DNA from: Mesostigma viride
Lineage: Eukaryota; Streptophyta; Mesostigmatophyceae; Mesostigmatales; Mesostigmataceae
Reading direction: 5' to 3'
DNA length: 55,822 bases
Assembly: GCA_009746045.1 (NCBI GenBank)
Contig: RPFO01000065.1
Span: forward strand, 3,679,561 to 3,735,382
Shown: positions 23,860-35,899 of the stretch, piece by piece
How positions within the stretch are numbered: position 1 is the first letter of the stretch
Layout: every line of letters starts with the position of its first letter
Position numbers and translations under genes: made by a program
Notes under the pieces: model-generated
The model's database searches: none
Told to the model about the DNA's origin: nothing
What the model saw: the letters and a program-made list of their open reading frames with translations, nothing else

Positions 23860-25385
23860 CATAGCTCTACTGTGTGTGCGATCTCGCCGTACTCATGATG
23901 AACTTGCGCGCCCACGTCACCTTGACATCTCTCGCTAAACACACATTGCATGTGCTGAGCACTGCATCCGAATCATACTGCCAGATATTGGGGATGCCCG
24001 GAAAGATGGCCCTCACCCCGACATCCGTAACCTCGCCATCAAATTTGAGCTTGAGCGAGTGCACCTGCCGGCATGCCCAGGCCAACGCCAAGATAAATTG
24101 CATGTCCGGGATCCGGGATGTGACCGCCTGCCAAGATGTACGACGTTGGCGGAGAAGCCAAGCGGCGGCCGGGTCCGAGACCAGGATGCCGGCCATTTCC
24201 ACATCATCCTAGCCCCAGAGTGTGTCGCACCACGCTGTGTTGAGCATGCGCAGGCACGGGCAATTAGTTGCCGCGGATGGCAGCCATGCACTCACCCAGC
24301 CGGGAACGATAACAGGAAAGAAGACAGCTGCTCCAGTCGTGCGCAATAGAAAGCATTGCTGCCTCCCACAGCGGTTCCTCACCCCGTGTCTAACAGCCGC
24401 AGTCGCTGGCAGTTTCTCGCCACGGCGTTAGAAATGCGCCTATCACACTGCCCATCCTGCGCGGCAAGAATATCTTCAGCTCCTCCAGTTGCTGGCAGTG
24501 CTCACAGAGGGCCAGAGGCAATGCCGGCGGCTTTAAGTCGATGCATCTGGTAATGCCGAGGTGGTGCAACTGGGGGCAATGCCGGGAAACACGCTAATGC
24601 CCACGCCTGTTACCCCCTCCACCGTGACAGTGCAGGCGCAGGTGCTCCCGCATGCCGCACCGCGGTGCCAGCGTGGTATAATACCTGCATCCGTCAAGCC
24701 GGCAGACCAAGGGATTGAGTGGGCCGGGTCAGTGCCACTTTTGAAAATTTCCACGAAACTTCAATGTCCTTATCGTGTCACGAGTGCCTTTATCATGTTC
24801 ATGTCGCCTACCATCCAACATGCACAGGTGCCGGGCAGGCGGGGGCGATTTCTCACCTGAGCCGCCTAACTACCGGCGATGGCATGCCACGGTCCGGAAT
24901 GTCCACCTGTTCAAGTTGGAGGCTGCACTCCCCCACCGCCGCCACGACGGCCTCGCTCATCATGAAGCAAGTTGCCAGGTCCAAGCAACACAGCCTCGGG
25001 AACTTTTCCGCAACCACAATCTTCTCGACAATTATGCTGGCATCTGTGACATCTCCCGACTCACACACATCCACTAACGTACTCCTGGCGCGGGCAGTTT
25101 GCTGCCACCGAGTATACACCCCCATGCCCCGTTCCATGTCCAGGGAGTGCAGTTTGGGGCAGCGGCTAGCGATGGCGGACACATCCACATTCGTCACAAA
25201 GTGTACCTTTAAAGCCAAGTGCTCTAATTCGACATCACTGCACGGCCAATTCCATGTATGCTGGCCTCTGAAACTTGAAGTGGCCTCTGACAACTTGAAG
25301 CCGCCACGGTTGGCATGGAGCTCCTTTATGCCATGCACAGCGAAAGCACATGGGCCACCACGCTGATCCCTATATCCGCGACCTC
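23860..25385 (-). pseudogene. Leucine-rich-repeat (RNI/AMN1-type) gene, frames broken
   Basis: Minus-strand segments in different frames (25338-24853, about 24754-24450, 24202-23867) share a leucine-rich pattern of the F-box/LRR kind: LEHLALKVHFVTNVDVSAIA, CPKLHSLDM, FPRLCCLDLA, then QLHHLGITRCID and CQQLEELKIF, then VHSLKLKF and GVRAIFPGI. At least two one-base shifts or unseen short introns separate the parts. The upstream (right) end, VADIGISVVAHVLS, lies only about 20 codons from the minisatellite and needs a one-base shift to join GIKELHANRGG. Either a pseudogene or a gene with small introns; no F-box was seen. Confidence 0.5.
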
Positions 25386-28300
25386 AACAGAGGCTGGCAC
25401 ATGCATGACTCGCGCTCCTGACCGCAACAGAGGCTGGCACCCGCATGACTCGCGCTCCTGACCATAACAGAGGCTGGCACGAGCATGACTCGCGCTCCTG
25501 ACCGTAACAGAGGCCGGCACGTGCATGACTCCCGCTCCTGACCGTAACAGAGGCTGGCACGCGCATGACTCGCGCTCCTGACCGCAACAGAGGCTGGCAC
25601 GCGCAGGACTCCCGCTCCTGACCGCAACAGAGGCCGGCACGTGCATGCATGACTCCCGCTCCTGACCGCAACAGAGGCTGGCACCCGCATGACTCCCGCT
25701 CCTGACCGCAACAGAGGCTGGCACGCGCATGACTCCCGCTCCTGACCGTAACAGAGGCTGGCACGCGCATGACTCCCGCTCCTGACCGCAACAGAGGCTG
25801 GCACGCGCAGGACTCTCGCTCCTGACCGCAACAGAGGCTGGCACGCGCAGGACTCCCGCTCCTGACCATAACAGAGGCTGGCACGTGCATGCATGACTCC
25901 CGCTCCTGACCGCAACAGAGGCTGGCACCCGCATGACTCCCGCTCCTGACCGCAACAGAGGCTGGCACGCGCATGACTCCCGCTCCTGACCGTAACAGAG
26001 GCTGGCACGCGCATGACTCCCGCTCCTGACCGCAACAGAGGCTGGCACGCGCATGACTACCGCTCCTGACCGCAACAGAGGCTGGCACCCGCATGACTCC
26101 CGCTCCTGACCGCAACAGAGGCTGCCACCCGCATGACTCCCGCTCCTGACCGTAACAGAAGCTGGCACGCGCATGACTCTCGCTCCTGACCGCAACAGAG
26201 GCTGGCACGCGCAGGACTCCCGCTCCTGACCGCAACAGAGGCTGGCACCCGCATGACTCCCGCTCCTGACCGCAACAAAGGCTGGCACCCGCATGACTCC
26301 CGCTCCTGACCGCAACAAAGGCTGGCACGCGCATGACTCGCACTCCTGACCGTAACAGAGGCTGGCACCCGCATGACTCCCGCTCCTGACCGCAACAGAG
26401 GCTGGCACGCGCATGACTCCCGCTCCTGACCGCAACAGAGGCTGGCACCCGCATGACTCCGGCTCCTGACCGCAACAGAGGCTGGCACCCGCATGACTTG
26501 CGCTCCTGACCGTAACAGAGCCTGGCACGCGCATGACTCCCGCTCCTGACCGCAACAGAGGCTGGCACCCGCATGACTCCCGCTCCTGACCGCACCAAAG
26601 GCTGGCACGCGCATGACTGCCGCTCCTGACCGCAACAGAGGCTGGCACGCGCATGACTCCCGCTCCTGACCGCAACAGAGGCTGGCACGCGCAGGACTCC
26701 CGTTCCTGACCGCAACAGAGGCTGGCACCCGCATGACTCCGGCTCCTGACCGCAACAGAGGCTGGCACGCGCATGACTGCCGCTCCTGACCGCAACAGAG
26801 GCTGGCACGCGCATGACTCCGGCTCCTGACCGCAACAGAGGCTGGAACCCGCATGACTCGCGCTCCTGACCGCAACAGAGGCTGGCACGCGCATGACTCG
26901 CGCTTCTGACCGCAACAGAGGCTGGCACGCGCATGACTGCCGCTCCTGACCGCAACAGAGGCTGGCACGCGCATGACTCCCGCTCCTGACCGCAACAAAG
27001 GCTGGCGCGCGCATGACTCCCGCTCCTGACCGCAACAGAGGCTGGCACCCGCATGACTCCCGCTCCTGACCGCACCAAAGGCTGGCACGCGCATGACTGC
27101 CGCTCCTGACCGCAACAGAGGCTGGCACGCGCATGACTCCCGCTCCTGACCGCAACAGAGGCTGGCACCCGCATGACTCCCGCTCCTGACCGCAACAGAG
27201 GCTGGCACCCGCATGACTCCGGCTCCTGACCGCAACAGAGGCTGGCACGCGCATGACTGCCGCTCCTGACCGCAACAGAGGCTGGCACGCGCATGACTCC
27301 GGCTCCTGACCGCAACAGAGGCTGGAACCCGCATGACTCGCGCTCCTGACCGCAACAGAGGCTGGCACGCGCATGACTCGCGCTTCTGACCGCAACAGAG
27401 GCTGGCACGCGCATGACTCCCGCTCCTGACCGCAACAAAGGCTGGCGCGCGCATGACTCCCGCTCCTGACCATAACAGAGGCTGGCACGCGCATGACTGC
27501 CGCTCCTGACCGCAACAGAGGCTGGCACGTGCATGACTCGCGCTCCTGACCGTAACAGAGCCTGGCACGCGCATGACTTGCGCTCCTGACCGCAACAAAG
27601 GCTGGCACGCGCATGACTGCCGCTCCTGACCGTAACAGAGGCTGGCACGCGCATGACTCCCGCTCCTGACCGCAACAAAGGCTGGCACGCGCATGACTGC
27701 CGCTCCTGACCGCAACAGAGGCTGGCACGCGCATGACTCCCGCTCCTGACCGCAACAAAGGCTGGCACGCGCATGACTCCCGCTCCTGACCGCAACAAAG
27801 GCTGGCACCCGCATGACTCCCGCTCCTGACCGCAACAAAGGCTGGCACCCGCATGACTCCCGCTCCTGACCGCAACAAAGGCTGGCACGCGCATGACTCG
27901 CACTCCTGACCGTAACAGAGGCTGGCACCCGCATGACTCCCGCTCCTGACCGCAACAGAGGCTGGCACGCGCATGACTACCGCTCCTGACCGCAACAGAG
28001 GCTGGCACGCGCATGACTCGCACTCCTGACCGTAACAGAGGCTGGCACGCGCATGACTCCCGCTCCTGACCGCAACAGAGGCTGGCACCCGCATGACTCC
28101 CGCTCCTGACCGCAACAGAGGCTGGCACGCGCATGACTCCCGCTCCTGACCGTAACAGAGGCTGGCACGCGCATGACTCCCGCTCCTGACCATAACAGAG
28201 GCTGGCACGTGCATGCATGACTCCCGCTCCTGACCGCAACAGAGGCTGGCACCCGCATGACTCCCGCTCCTGACCGCAACAGAGGCTGGCACGCGCATGA

Positions 28301-31300
28301 CTCCCGCTCCTGACCGTAACAGAGGCTGGCACGCGCATGACTCCCGCTCCTGACCGCAACAGAGGCTGGCACGCGCATGACTACCGCTCCTGACCGCAAC
28401 AGAGGCTGGCACCCGCATGACTCCCGCTCCTGACCGCAACAGAGGCTGCCACCCGCATGACTCCCGCTCCTGACCGTAACAGAAGCTGGCACGCGCATGA
28501 CTCTCGCTCCTGACCGCAACAGAGGCTGGCACGCGCAGGACTCCCGCTCCTGACCGCAACAGAGGCTGGCACCCGCATGACTCCCGCTCCTGACCGCAAC
28601 AAAGGCTGGCACCCGCATGACTCCCGCTCCTGACCGCAACAAAGGCTGGCACGCGCATGACTCGCACTCCTGACCGTAACAGAGGCTGGCACCCGCATGA
28701 CTCCCGCTCCTGACCGCAACAGAGGCTGGCACGCGCATGACTCCCGCTCCTGACCGCAACAGAGGCTGGCACCCGCATGACTCCGGCTCCTGACCGCAAC
28801 AGAGGCTGGCACCCGCATGACTTGCGCTCCTGACCGTAACAGAGCCTGGCACGCGCATGACTCCCGCTCCTGACCGCAACAGAGGCTGGCACCCGCATGA
28901 CTCCCGCTCCTGACCGCACCAAAGGCTGGCACGCGCATGACTGCCGCTCCTGACCGCAACAGAGGCTGGCACGCGCATGACTCCCGCTCCTGACCGCAAC
29001 AGAGGCTGGCACGCGCAGGACTCCCGTTCCTGACCGCAACAGAGGCTGGCACCCGCATGACTCCGGCTCCTGACCGCAACAGAGGCTGGCACGCGCATGA
29101 CTGCCGCTCCTGACCGCAACAGAGGCTGGCACGCGCATGACTCCGGCTCCTGACCGCAACAGAGGCTGGAACCCGCATGACTCGCGCTCCTGACCGCAAC
29201 AGAGGCTGGCACGCGCATGACTCGCGCTTCTGACCGCAACAGAGGCTGGCACGCGCATGACTGCCGCTCCTGACCGCAACAGAGGCTGGCACGCGCATGA
29301 CTCCCGCTCCTGACCGCAACAAAGGCTGGCGCGCGCATGACTCCCGCTCCTGACCGCAACAGAGGCTGGCACCCGCATGACTCCCGCTCCTGACCGCACC
29401 AAAGGCTGGCACGCGCATGACTGCCGCTCCTGACCGCAACAGAGGCTGGCACGCGCATGACTCCCGCTCCTGACCGCAACAGAGGCTGGCACCCGCATGA
29501 CTCCCGCTCCTGACCGCAACAGAGGCTGGCACCCGCATGACTCCGGCTCCTGACCGCAACAGAGGCTGGCACGCGCATGACTGCCGCTCCTGACCGCAAC
29601 AGAGGCTGGCACGCGCATGACTCCGGCTCCTGACCGCAACAGAGGCTGGAACCCGCATGACTCGCGCTCCTGACCGCAACAGAGGCTGGCACGCGCATGA
29701 CTCGCGCTTCTGACCGCAACAGAGGCTGGCACGCGCATGACTCCCGCTCCTGACCGCAACAAAGGCTGGCGCGCGCATGACTCCCGCTCCTGACCATAAC
29801 AGAGGCTGGCACGCGCATGACTGCCGCTCCTGACCGCAACAGAGGCTGGCACGTGCATGACTCGCGCTCCTGACCGTAACAGAGCCTGGCACGCGCATGA
29901 CTTGCGCTCCTGACCGCAACAAAGGCTGGCACGCGCATGACTGCCGCTCCTGACCGTAACAGAGGCTGGCACGCGCATGACTCCCGCTCCTGACCGCAAC
30001 AAAGGCTGGCACGCGCATGACTGCCGCTCCTGACCGCAACAGAGGCTGGCACGCGCATGACTCCCGCTCCTGACCGCAACAAAGGCTGGCACGCGCATGA
30101 CTCCCGCTCCTGACCGCAACAAAGGCTGGCACCCGCATGACTCCCGCTCCTGACCGCAACAAAGGCTGGCACCCGCATGACTCCCACTCCTGACCGCAAC
30201 AGAGGCTGGCACCCGCATGACTGCCGCTCCTGACCGTAACAGAGCCTGGCACGCGCATGACTGCCGCTCCTGACCGCAACAAAGGCTGGCACGCGCATGA
30301 CTCCCGCTCCTGACCGCAACAAAGGCTGGCACGCGCATGACTGCCGCTCCTGACCGCAACAGAGGCTGGCACGCGCATGACTCCCGCTCCTGACCGCAAC
30401 AAAGGCTGGCACGCGCATGACTCCCGCTCCTGACCGCAACAAAGGCTGGCACCCGCATGACTCCCGCTCCTGACCGCAACAAAGGCTGGCACCCGCATGA
30501 CTCCCACTCCTGACCGCAACAGAGGCTGGCACCCGCATGACTGCCGCTCCTGACCGTAACAGAGCCTGGCACGCGCATGACTGCCGCTCCTGACCGCAAC
30601 AAAGGCTGGCACGCGCATGACTCCGGCTCCTGACCGCAACAGAGGCTGGCACGTGCATGACTCCCGCTCCTGACCACAACAGAGGCTGGCACGCGCATGA
30701 CTCCCGCTCCTGACCGCAACAGAGGCTGGCACGTGCATGCATGACTCCCGCTCCTGACCACAACAGAGGCTGTCGACCGAATGACTCCGGCTCCTGACCG
30801 CAACAGAGGCTGGCACGTGCATGACTCGCGCTCCTGACCGCAACAGAGGCTGGCACCCGCATGACTCCCGCTCCTGACCGCAACAGAGGCTGGCACGCGC
30901 ATGACTCCCGCTCCTGACCGCAACAGAGGCTGGCACGCGCATGACTCCCGCTCCTGACCGCAACAGAGGCTGGCACTGCATGACTCCCGCTCCTGACCGC
31001 AACAGAGGCTGGCACGTGCATGACTGCCGCTCCTGACCGCAACAGAGGCTGCCACCCGCATGACTACCGCTCCTGACCGCAACAGAGGCTGGCACGCGCA
31101 TGACTCCCGCTCCTGACCGCAACAGAGGCTGGCACGCGCATGACTCCCGCTCCTGACCGCAACAGAGGCTGGCACGCGCATGACTCGCGCTCCTGACCGC
31201 AACAGAGGCTGCCACCCGCATGACTCGCGCTCCTGACCGCAGCAGAGGCTGGCACGTGCAGGACTTACGCTTCTGACCGTAACAGAGGCTGGCAACGCGC

Positions 31301-31875
31301 ATGACTGCCGCTCCTGACCGCAACAGAGGCTAGCACGCGCATGACTTGCGCTCCTGACCGCAACAGAGGCTGGCACGCGCATGACTCCGGCTCCTGACCG
31401 CAACAGAGGCTAGCACGCGCATGACTCCCGCTCCTAACCACAACAGAGGCTGTCAACCGCATGACTCCCGCTCCTGACCGCAACAGAGGCTGCCACGCGC
31501 ATGACTCCGGCTCCTGACCGTAACAGAGGCTGGCACGCGCATGACTTGCGCTCCTGACCGCAACAGAGGCTGGCACGTGCATGACTCGCGCTCCTGACCG
31601 CAACAGAGGCTGGCACCCGCATGACTCGCGCTTCTGACCGCAACAGAGGCTGGCACCCGCATGACTCCCGCTCCTGACCACAACAGAGGTTGGCACGTGC
31701 ATGACTTGCGCTCCTGACCGCAACAGAGGCTGGCACGCGCATGACTCCCGCTCCTGACCGTAACAGAGGCTGGCACGCGCATGACTCCCGCTCCTGACCG
31801 TAACAGAGGTTGGCACGTGCATGACTTGCGCTCCTGACCGTAACAGAGGCTGGCACCCGCATGACTCGCGCTCCC
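25383..31875. repeat. 6.5-kb minisatellite, 40-bp unit, ~162 copies
   Basis: The unit contains CTCCTGACCGCAACAGAGGC followed by a TGGCACGCGCATGACT-type half; variants change one or two positions (GCAACAAAGG, GAACCCGC, GCAGGACTC, ACTACCGC). A few units are 44 bp, with GTGCATGCATGACT (about 25645, 25888, 28212, 30734). Because 40 is not divisible by 3 and the minus-strand unit has no stop in any frame, three units make a 40-residue periodic polypeptide in every minus frame. One minus frame is open for 2025 codons (31403-25326). The only internal stops come from the ACTACC variant (about 26057, 27977, 28381, 31062). The + strand has a TGA in most units. Higher-order duplication is present. Confidence 0.97.
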
Positions 31876-33896
31876 GGCACGACGTGGCGGCGATAGCCCC
31901 CAGGATAAATCCTCCGTCACATCCGAGCACCCTGCCTGCCAGGGTGAGCCGTCAGCAGAGAGGCCAGCCTGCAGGTGCCCCGCCTCCAGCAGGAAGTGCG
32001 GAGCCATCCCTAATGGGGCGGCGGTCCCTGTCCCTGTTCCGGTCCAGGTGCTCCCACCAGCCCTGTGCAATCGCGGGTCACAGCGACAGCTAGCGCAGAA
32101 GGGGGAATTTGGATCAGAGCAGCCTGCAGCTTAGCCCGCCTTTCCTGCTGGCCACATTGGCAATTGCTTCCCCATGCAACTCATGAGGAAGGCCTTCCAG
32201 AGATGCATTATGCAATCCAGTGGCCGACAGAATGCACGGCATGTCCGGCGTTGCCGCACACTGTCCAGAAAAGGAAGTGTGCCCCATATCGGGCGTCAGC
32301 GCCCGGGACTGCTATCACCTGGTCCAGGGTGGGGTGATCGGAAAATCGCACCGGGCTGGCTAGGTTGCATGAGGGTGATCCCGTCCGGTCCGCCCGATAT
32401 CCGTCCTATGGGGTCCGCTTCATGGGGCGCAGGCTCAATGCTACGCCGGGGATATCTACTTGTATCTGCTGGGATTATCTCATCGAAATTGAAGTCTGAT
32501 GCCGTCGGGCAGACGGAAACAATGTTACAAAAGTTGACTGGCAAGTAAACCTTTATACTTAGGAGTTAAGTCAAAGCTGCAAATATGTGCCCGTGTATGC
32601 AATATCCTTGGATGAACGTGGATTCTAGCGGCCAACTACCAAACATTCAACAATGCTAGCCGCGGTCCCCTGTCTTTGCGTGCTCGGAGCTCAACTTTGA
32701 GCAAAACGACCACAATGACGTCGCCGTGCAGAAGAGGAGCCTTCCATGCATTTCTGGACGCACTGCCCGTCGGCGCGATACTGCGCATACATCCCTCGCA
32801 AACGTTGAAGGCTTGCAGCGCATACTGTGCTGTAGATACTACGGAACTCACTTCGAGCAAATTGCGTATGACACTAGATGACTTATAGGAATTCCTGGAG
32901 GGCCTTCACGTTCTGAATAAATAGAAGCTCCGTTGTCAATGACGGACAAACATCGCGTGCCGGGTCACGTGCTGGTCACTGCATCGTTTGTGCAGGGCTA
33001 TGTATCCTGGCTCGTTGCGCTGCACAGCCTGCACTGTACAGAGTGGACTCCGCGGCACACCGTGAACACTGTAAGAAATAAGGAAGTCTTTAGTGCACCT
33101 CATATCTTTAGAACGGGTATCACGTGACAAGGGGCGGCTGGGAGCGAACCTTCTAGAAGGCTCCCCGCGAGTTTCTGCGGCTAATCCTAGCTGGGAAGGG
33201 ACTTCATGCCGTCTTTTTCGTACTTCACTCAGGCTCCAAAAATTTCAGATACTTGAGTCTTAGTACATGGCGTGTACTGCACTACCGACTGCTGACTGGG
33301 CGGTTTGCCCCCGTTGGCGGGCTTTCCAGAGCACCACCGTTGCACATAAATTGGTGCGAATGGAGGGGGGGAAACACGTCGCCAACACGACCTGGAATTT
33401 AGAAGAGGTGCCAAAATGGATTTTGGGCAACGGCGGTTATAAGCATCCCTTCAGTCTTTCCGCAAGACTACCGCACTTTCGACACCATGGGAATGCTTTA
33501 ATTTATACTTTTTCAAGTCTCTGCTCCAACAAGGCAAGGGATGAAGTCCTTGAGCCATGGAAACGACTCGACCGACCCTGCGCCTGCCATTTAGAGTGCA
33601 TCGTGGCGCGCGCGCTGTTCGTGGGTCACTGGACACCAAAAGTAGATAAAGGTCTACTCTAGCTTTCTGTGGCTTAGCTCCGGGAGATAACTGTAAGGAT
33701 TTTCTGCGCATTGCCAAGCAAGCGGCAGTGGCGCTACTATTGCCTACTGTTACGTATCAAGTCCGCGCGCGCGCCCGAGTCCAGCCGGCACTATCCCAAT
33801 TAGCCCGAGCCGCAGCCCCAGCCAGCCGAGGCGCGCCCACCACAACCGCAGCGGAGCGGGGTGACAAGCATAATTTGCGCAGACCCTGGAGCGTGC
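31876..33896. other. Intergenic region upstream of the SET-like gene
   Basis: Unique sequence after the minisatellite ends at GCTCCCGGCACG. Short frames exist (32715-32888 +, 57 codons from an ATG; 33267-33662 +, 131 codons) but show no recognisable motif or codon bias, so they are not called. GC-rich, CGCG-containing sequence at 33755-33860 is the likely promoter-proximal part of the SET-like gene. Confidence 0.4.
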
Positions 33897-35558
33897 ATGG
33901 GCAGCGGCATGGACAGCGGCACAAGCAGCAACGGCAGCGGCAGCGGCGCAAGGGACTGCACCGTCGTCGCCACCAAACCCGACCACTCGACTGCCCCCTT
34001 ACGGGCATATCTGCGCCCGTTGAACCGCCAGCTTTCCCAGTCAGAGTCCCTTGCGAACGCCACACCGGTCTTCCCCTGCATTAAACACAATAGCGCCAGC
34101 CGTCTTCAAGAGAATGGCGCCCATTTTTGGAGCGTCGGTAAGAACGCCTGCACCTTGGGAGGTTCGCCCCACCCTACGCTAAGCACTGCAGATACGACCG
34201 GTCTATCTCCCCGCCCTCATGTCGACGTGAGCACAGTAGTGGGTCATCTCAAGGATGGGGACGTCCTTACCGCTGCCAACATGGTCGACAATGTCTATCG
34301 GCACGCCGTGGAAGCCAAAGTGTTGGCCGATGACCGAGAGCGCACGAGCCACCCTCTCAAGGTGCCAGCCCCCAAGCGCCCTCGTGAGGTCGTCATGGGG
34401 GGCACACTGGAGACGGGTGGGTCAGCACCCTGGCCCCCCTCAAAGCGGACCAAGATACGTACGGTCCCCCTCAAGGAGCTGGAGGCGGCGGTTTCACAGT
34501 TTGAGAGTGAGGATAGCGAGAACGACGCCCGCCTGAAGAAAGGTTTTGTCAAGCTTGCACACAAGGAGGCGCCCGTGGCTATCCAGTACGTCTACCACCA
34601 TGGCCAGATCAAGATACGCGCCAAGTTTAAGGGATCGGGGGAGTTTGTGGATTGGCTGTTTGTGTGCAAGAGCCGCATGCTCGAAAGCAAGGGGATCCAT
34701 CAGCTGGGTTTGTATGCCGACAGGGTCATCCCTGGGGGCATGTGTTTGGGCGTGCTGACGGGGCGTGTCATAGGCCCGCACCTGCCATCCCCCGATGACA
34801 AGCAGGCCGATCCCGAGCGTGTGGATGCTGAAAGGGACGGTTTACGGAAGCGCCCACCCAACCCCGCGGAGCCGCTCACGCGTCTCAGGCACGCCATCAT
34901 GGACATTCTAGGGTGCGGCTCCATGGTTTTCCAGCAAGTGGTTGACGGTGGCCCAGCTAGGGGCCGACTGGACGTGGATGGCAGCCGGCCAGGGCTCGGG
35001 TTTGGTTTGGCACCTGGGAACACGTTCTGGGTGAATGGCATGCCATGCGTGACCGACGGATGTATGAATAAGAATTTCGATTACCCCGGGTTGTACCTGC
35101 ACATGGCCAATGACCCACGTGGATTCGACGAGTTGGAGAGTCGGCCCAACGCGATGCACGCGGAGGAGTTCGGCGGCCTGGTGCTCCAGAACACGGTGTA
35201 TCCACATGAGGAGATCGTGTGGTGGTACGACACGTCCGCGTCCATGCGAGAGGAGCTGGAAATGTTCCAAAGAAATGACCACGCTGAGATCGAGGAGAAG
35301 CGCGCGGCGGCCTGTGAAACGGCGGTAGTCAGCATCAAGGCAGTATTGAAAGACATGACACATCACAATTGTCAAGTGACAAAAGGGCGCAAGGTCACAC
35401 GGCGAGGGGGCACACATATCTTGGTGGATGAAATCGACAAGGATGACATGGTGAAGGTCCTGGAAAAACTCAAAGACAATAAGAACTTCAAGAAGGTGAA
35501 GGAACTGTGGAAAAATTATCTCAGGGGGATATCAATAGAAAAGAAGAATGAAAGCTGA
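33897..35558 (+). CDS. SET-domain-like protein, intronless
   Basis: A single open frame of 553 codons from ATG 33897 (first ATG in the frame, after a GC-rich leader) to TGA at 35556-35558. Residues 1-200 are Ser/Gly-rich with basic patches (PKRPRE, PSKRTKIR) that could be nuclear signals. The C-terminal half reads as a SET fold: LGLYADRVIPGGMCLGVLTGRVIG (first 20 or so residues of the SET-N strand pair, about 34710), then PGLYLHMANDPRG, PNAMHAEEF and VLQNTVYPHEEIVWWYD (about 35090-35235). These correspond to the N-x-x-x-PN and GEEI-x-x-x-Y elements, but the usual NHS is replaced by AND and GEE by HEE. The C-terminus is Lys/Glu-rich. A protein-lysine methyltransferase activity is possible but unproven. 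Absence of introns contrasts with its neighbours. Confidence 0.65.
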   Translation: MGSGMDSGTSSNGSGSGARDCTVVATKPDHSTAPLRAYLRPLNRQLSQSESLANATPVFPCIKHNSASRLQENGAHFWSVGKNACTLGGSPHPTLSTADTTGLSPRPHVDVSTVVGHLKDGDVLTAANMVDNVYRHAVEAKVLADDRERTSHPLKVPAPKRPREVVMGGTLETGGSAPWPPSKRTKIRTVPLKELEAAVSQFESEDSENDARLKKGFVKLAHKEAPVAIQYVYHHGQIKIRAKFKGSGEFVDWLFVCKSRMLESKGIHQLGLYADRVIPGGMCLGVLTGRVIGPHLPSPDDKQADPERVDAERDGLRKRPPNPAEPLTRLRHAIMDILGCGSMVFQQVVDGGPARGRLDVDGSRPGLGFGLAPGNTFWVNGMPCVTDGCMNKNFDYPGLYLHMANDPRGFDELESRPNAMHAEEFGGLVLQNTVYPHEEIVWWYDTSASMREELEMFQRNDHAEIEEKRAAACETAVVSIKAVLKDMTHHNCQVTKGRKVTRRGGTHILVDEIDKDDMVKVLEKLKDNKNFKKVKELWKNYLRGISIEKKNES

Positions 35559-35899
35559 TTAATAGAATTGTGATGGGGCCATGGACGATGTCAGAAGTTG
35601 TACTGTGCAAACGACGGACTTAGGCCGTTAATTTCACGTAGTAATTGTATTTTTTATCGAATCATGCATGTTACTTTCTTAACTCTGGTGCCGGCCTAGT
35701 GGCCGGTCTAGAGCTACAGGCACCACATGCTATGTGGTGCCCAATGATGTCCCTTGGTTTGTTAGTTTAGGCATTAGATCAGAATAGAACCGGTAGGATT
35801 GTTTGTCCATCCATCTGTTTGCATGTCCAACGGGAGCACGTGTACATGTACGTGTTTAATCAATTAATTTTTTTTTTTGCAATTAACACATGGCTTCCC
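35559..35899. other. 3' flank of the SET-like gene
   Basis: AT-rich sequence with TAATTGTATTTTTTATCG at about 35641 and a T9 run at about 35870. No gene was seen. The T-rich end borders the 5'-truncated LINE copy. Confidence 0.4.

Noticed and set aside
25326-31403. 2025-codon minus-strand reading frame as a giant protein gene
   Set aside because: The frame is an automatic result of a stop-free 40-bp unit. No unique N-terminus, domain or start context was seen; it is kept as a repeat with an open question.
25383-31875. CRISPR array
   Set aside because: Units are contiguous with no unique spacers, and the genome is eukaryotic.
33267-33662. 131-codon ORF upstream of the SET-like gene
   Set aside because: No recognisable motif, composition unlike neighbouring exons, and no supporting splice or start context.
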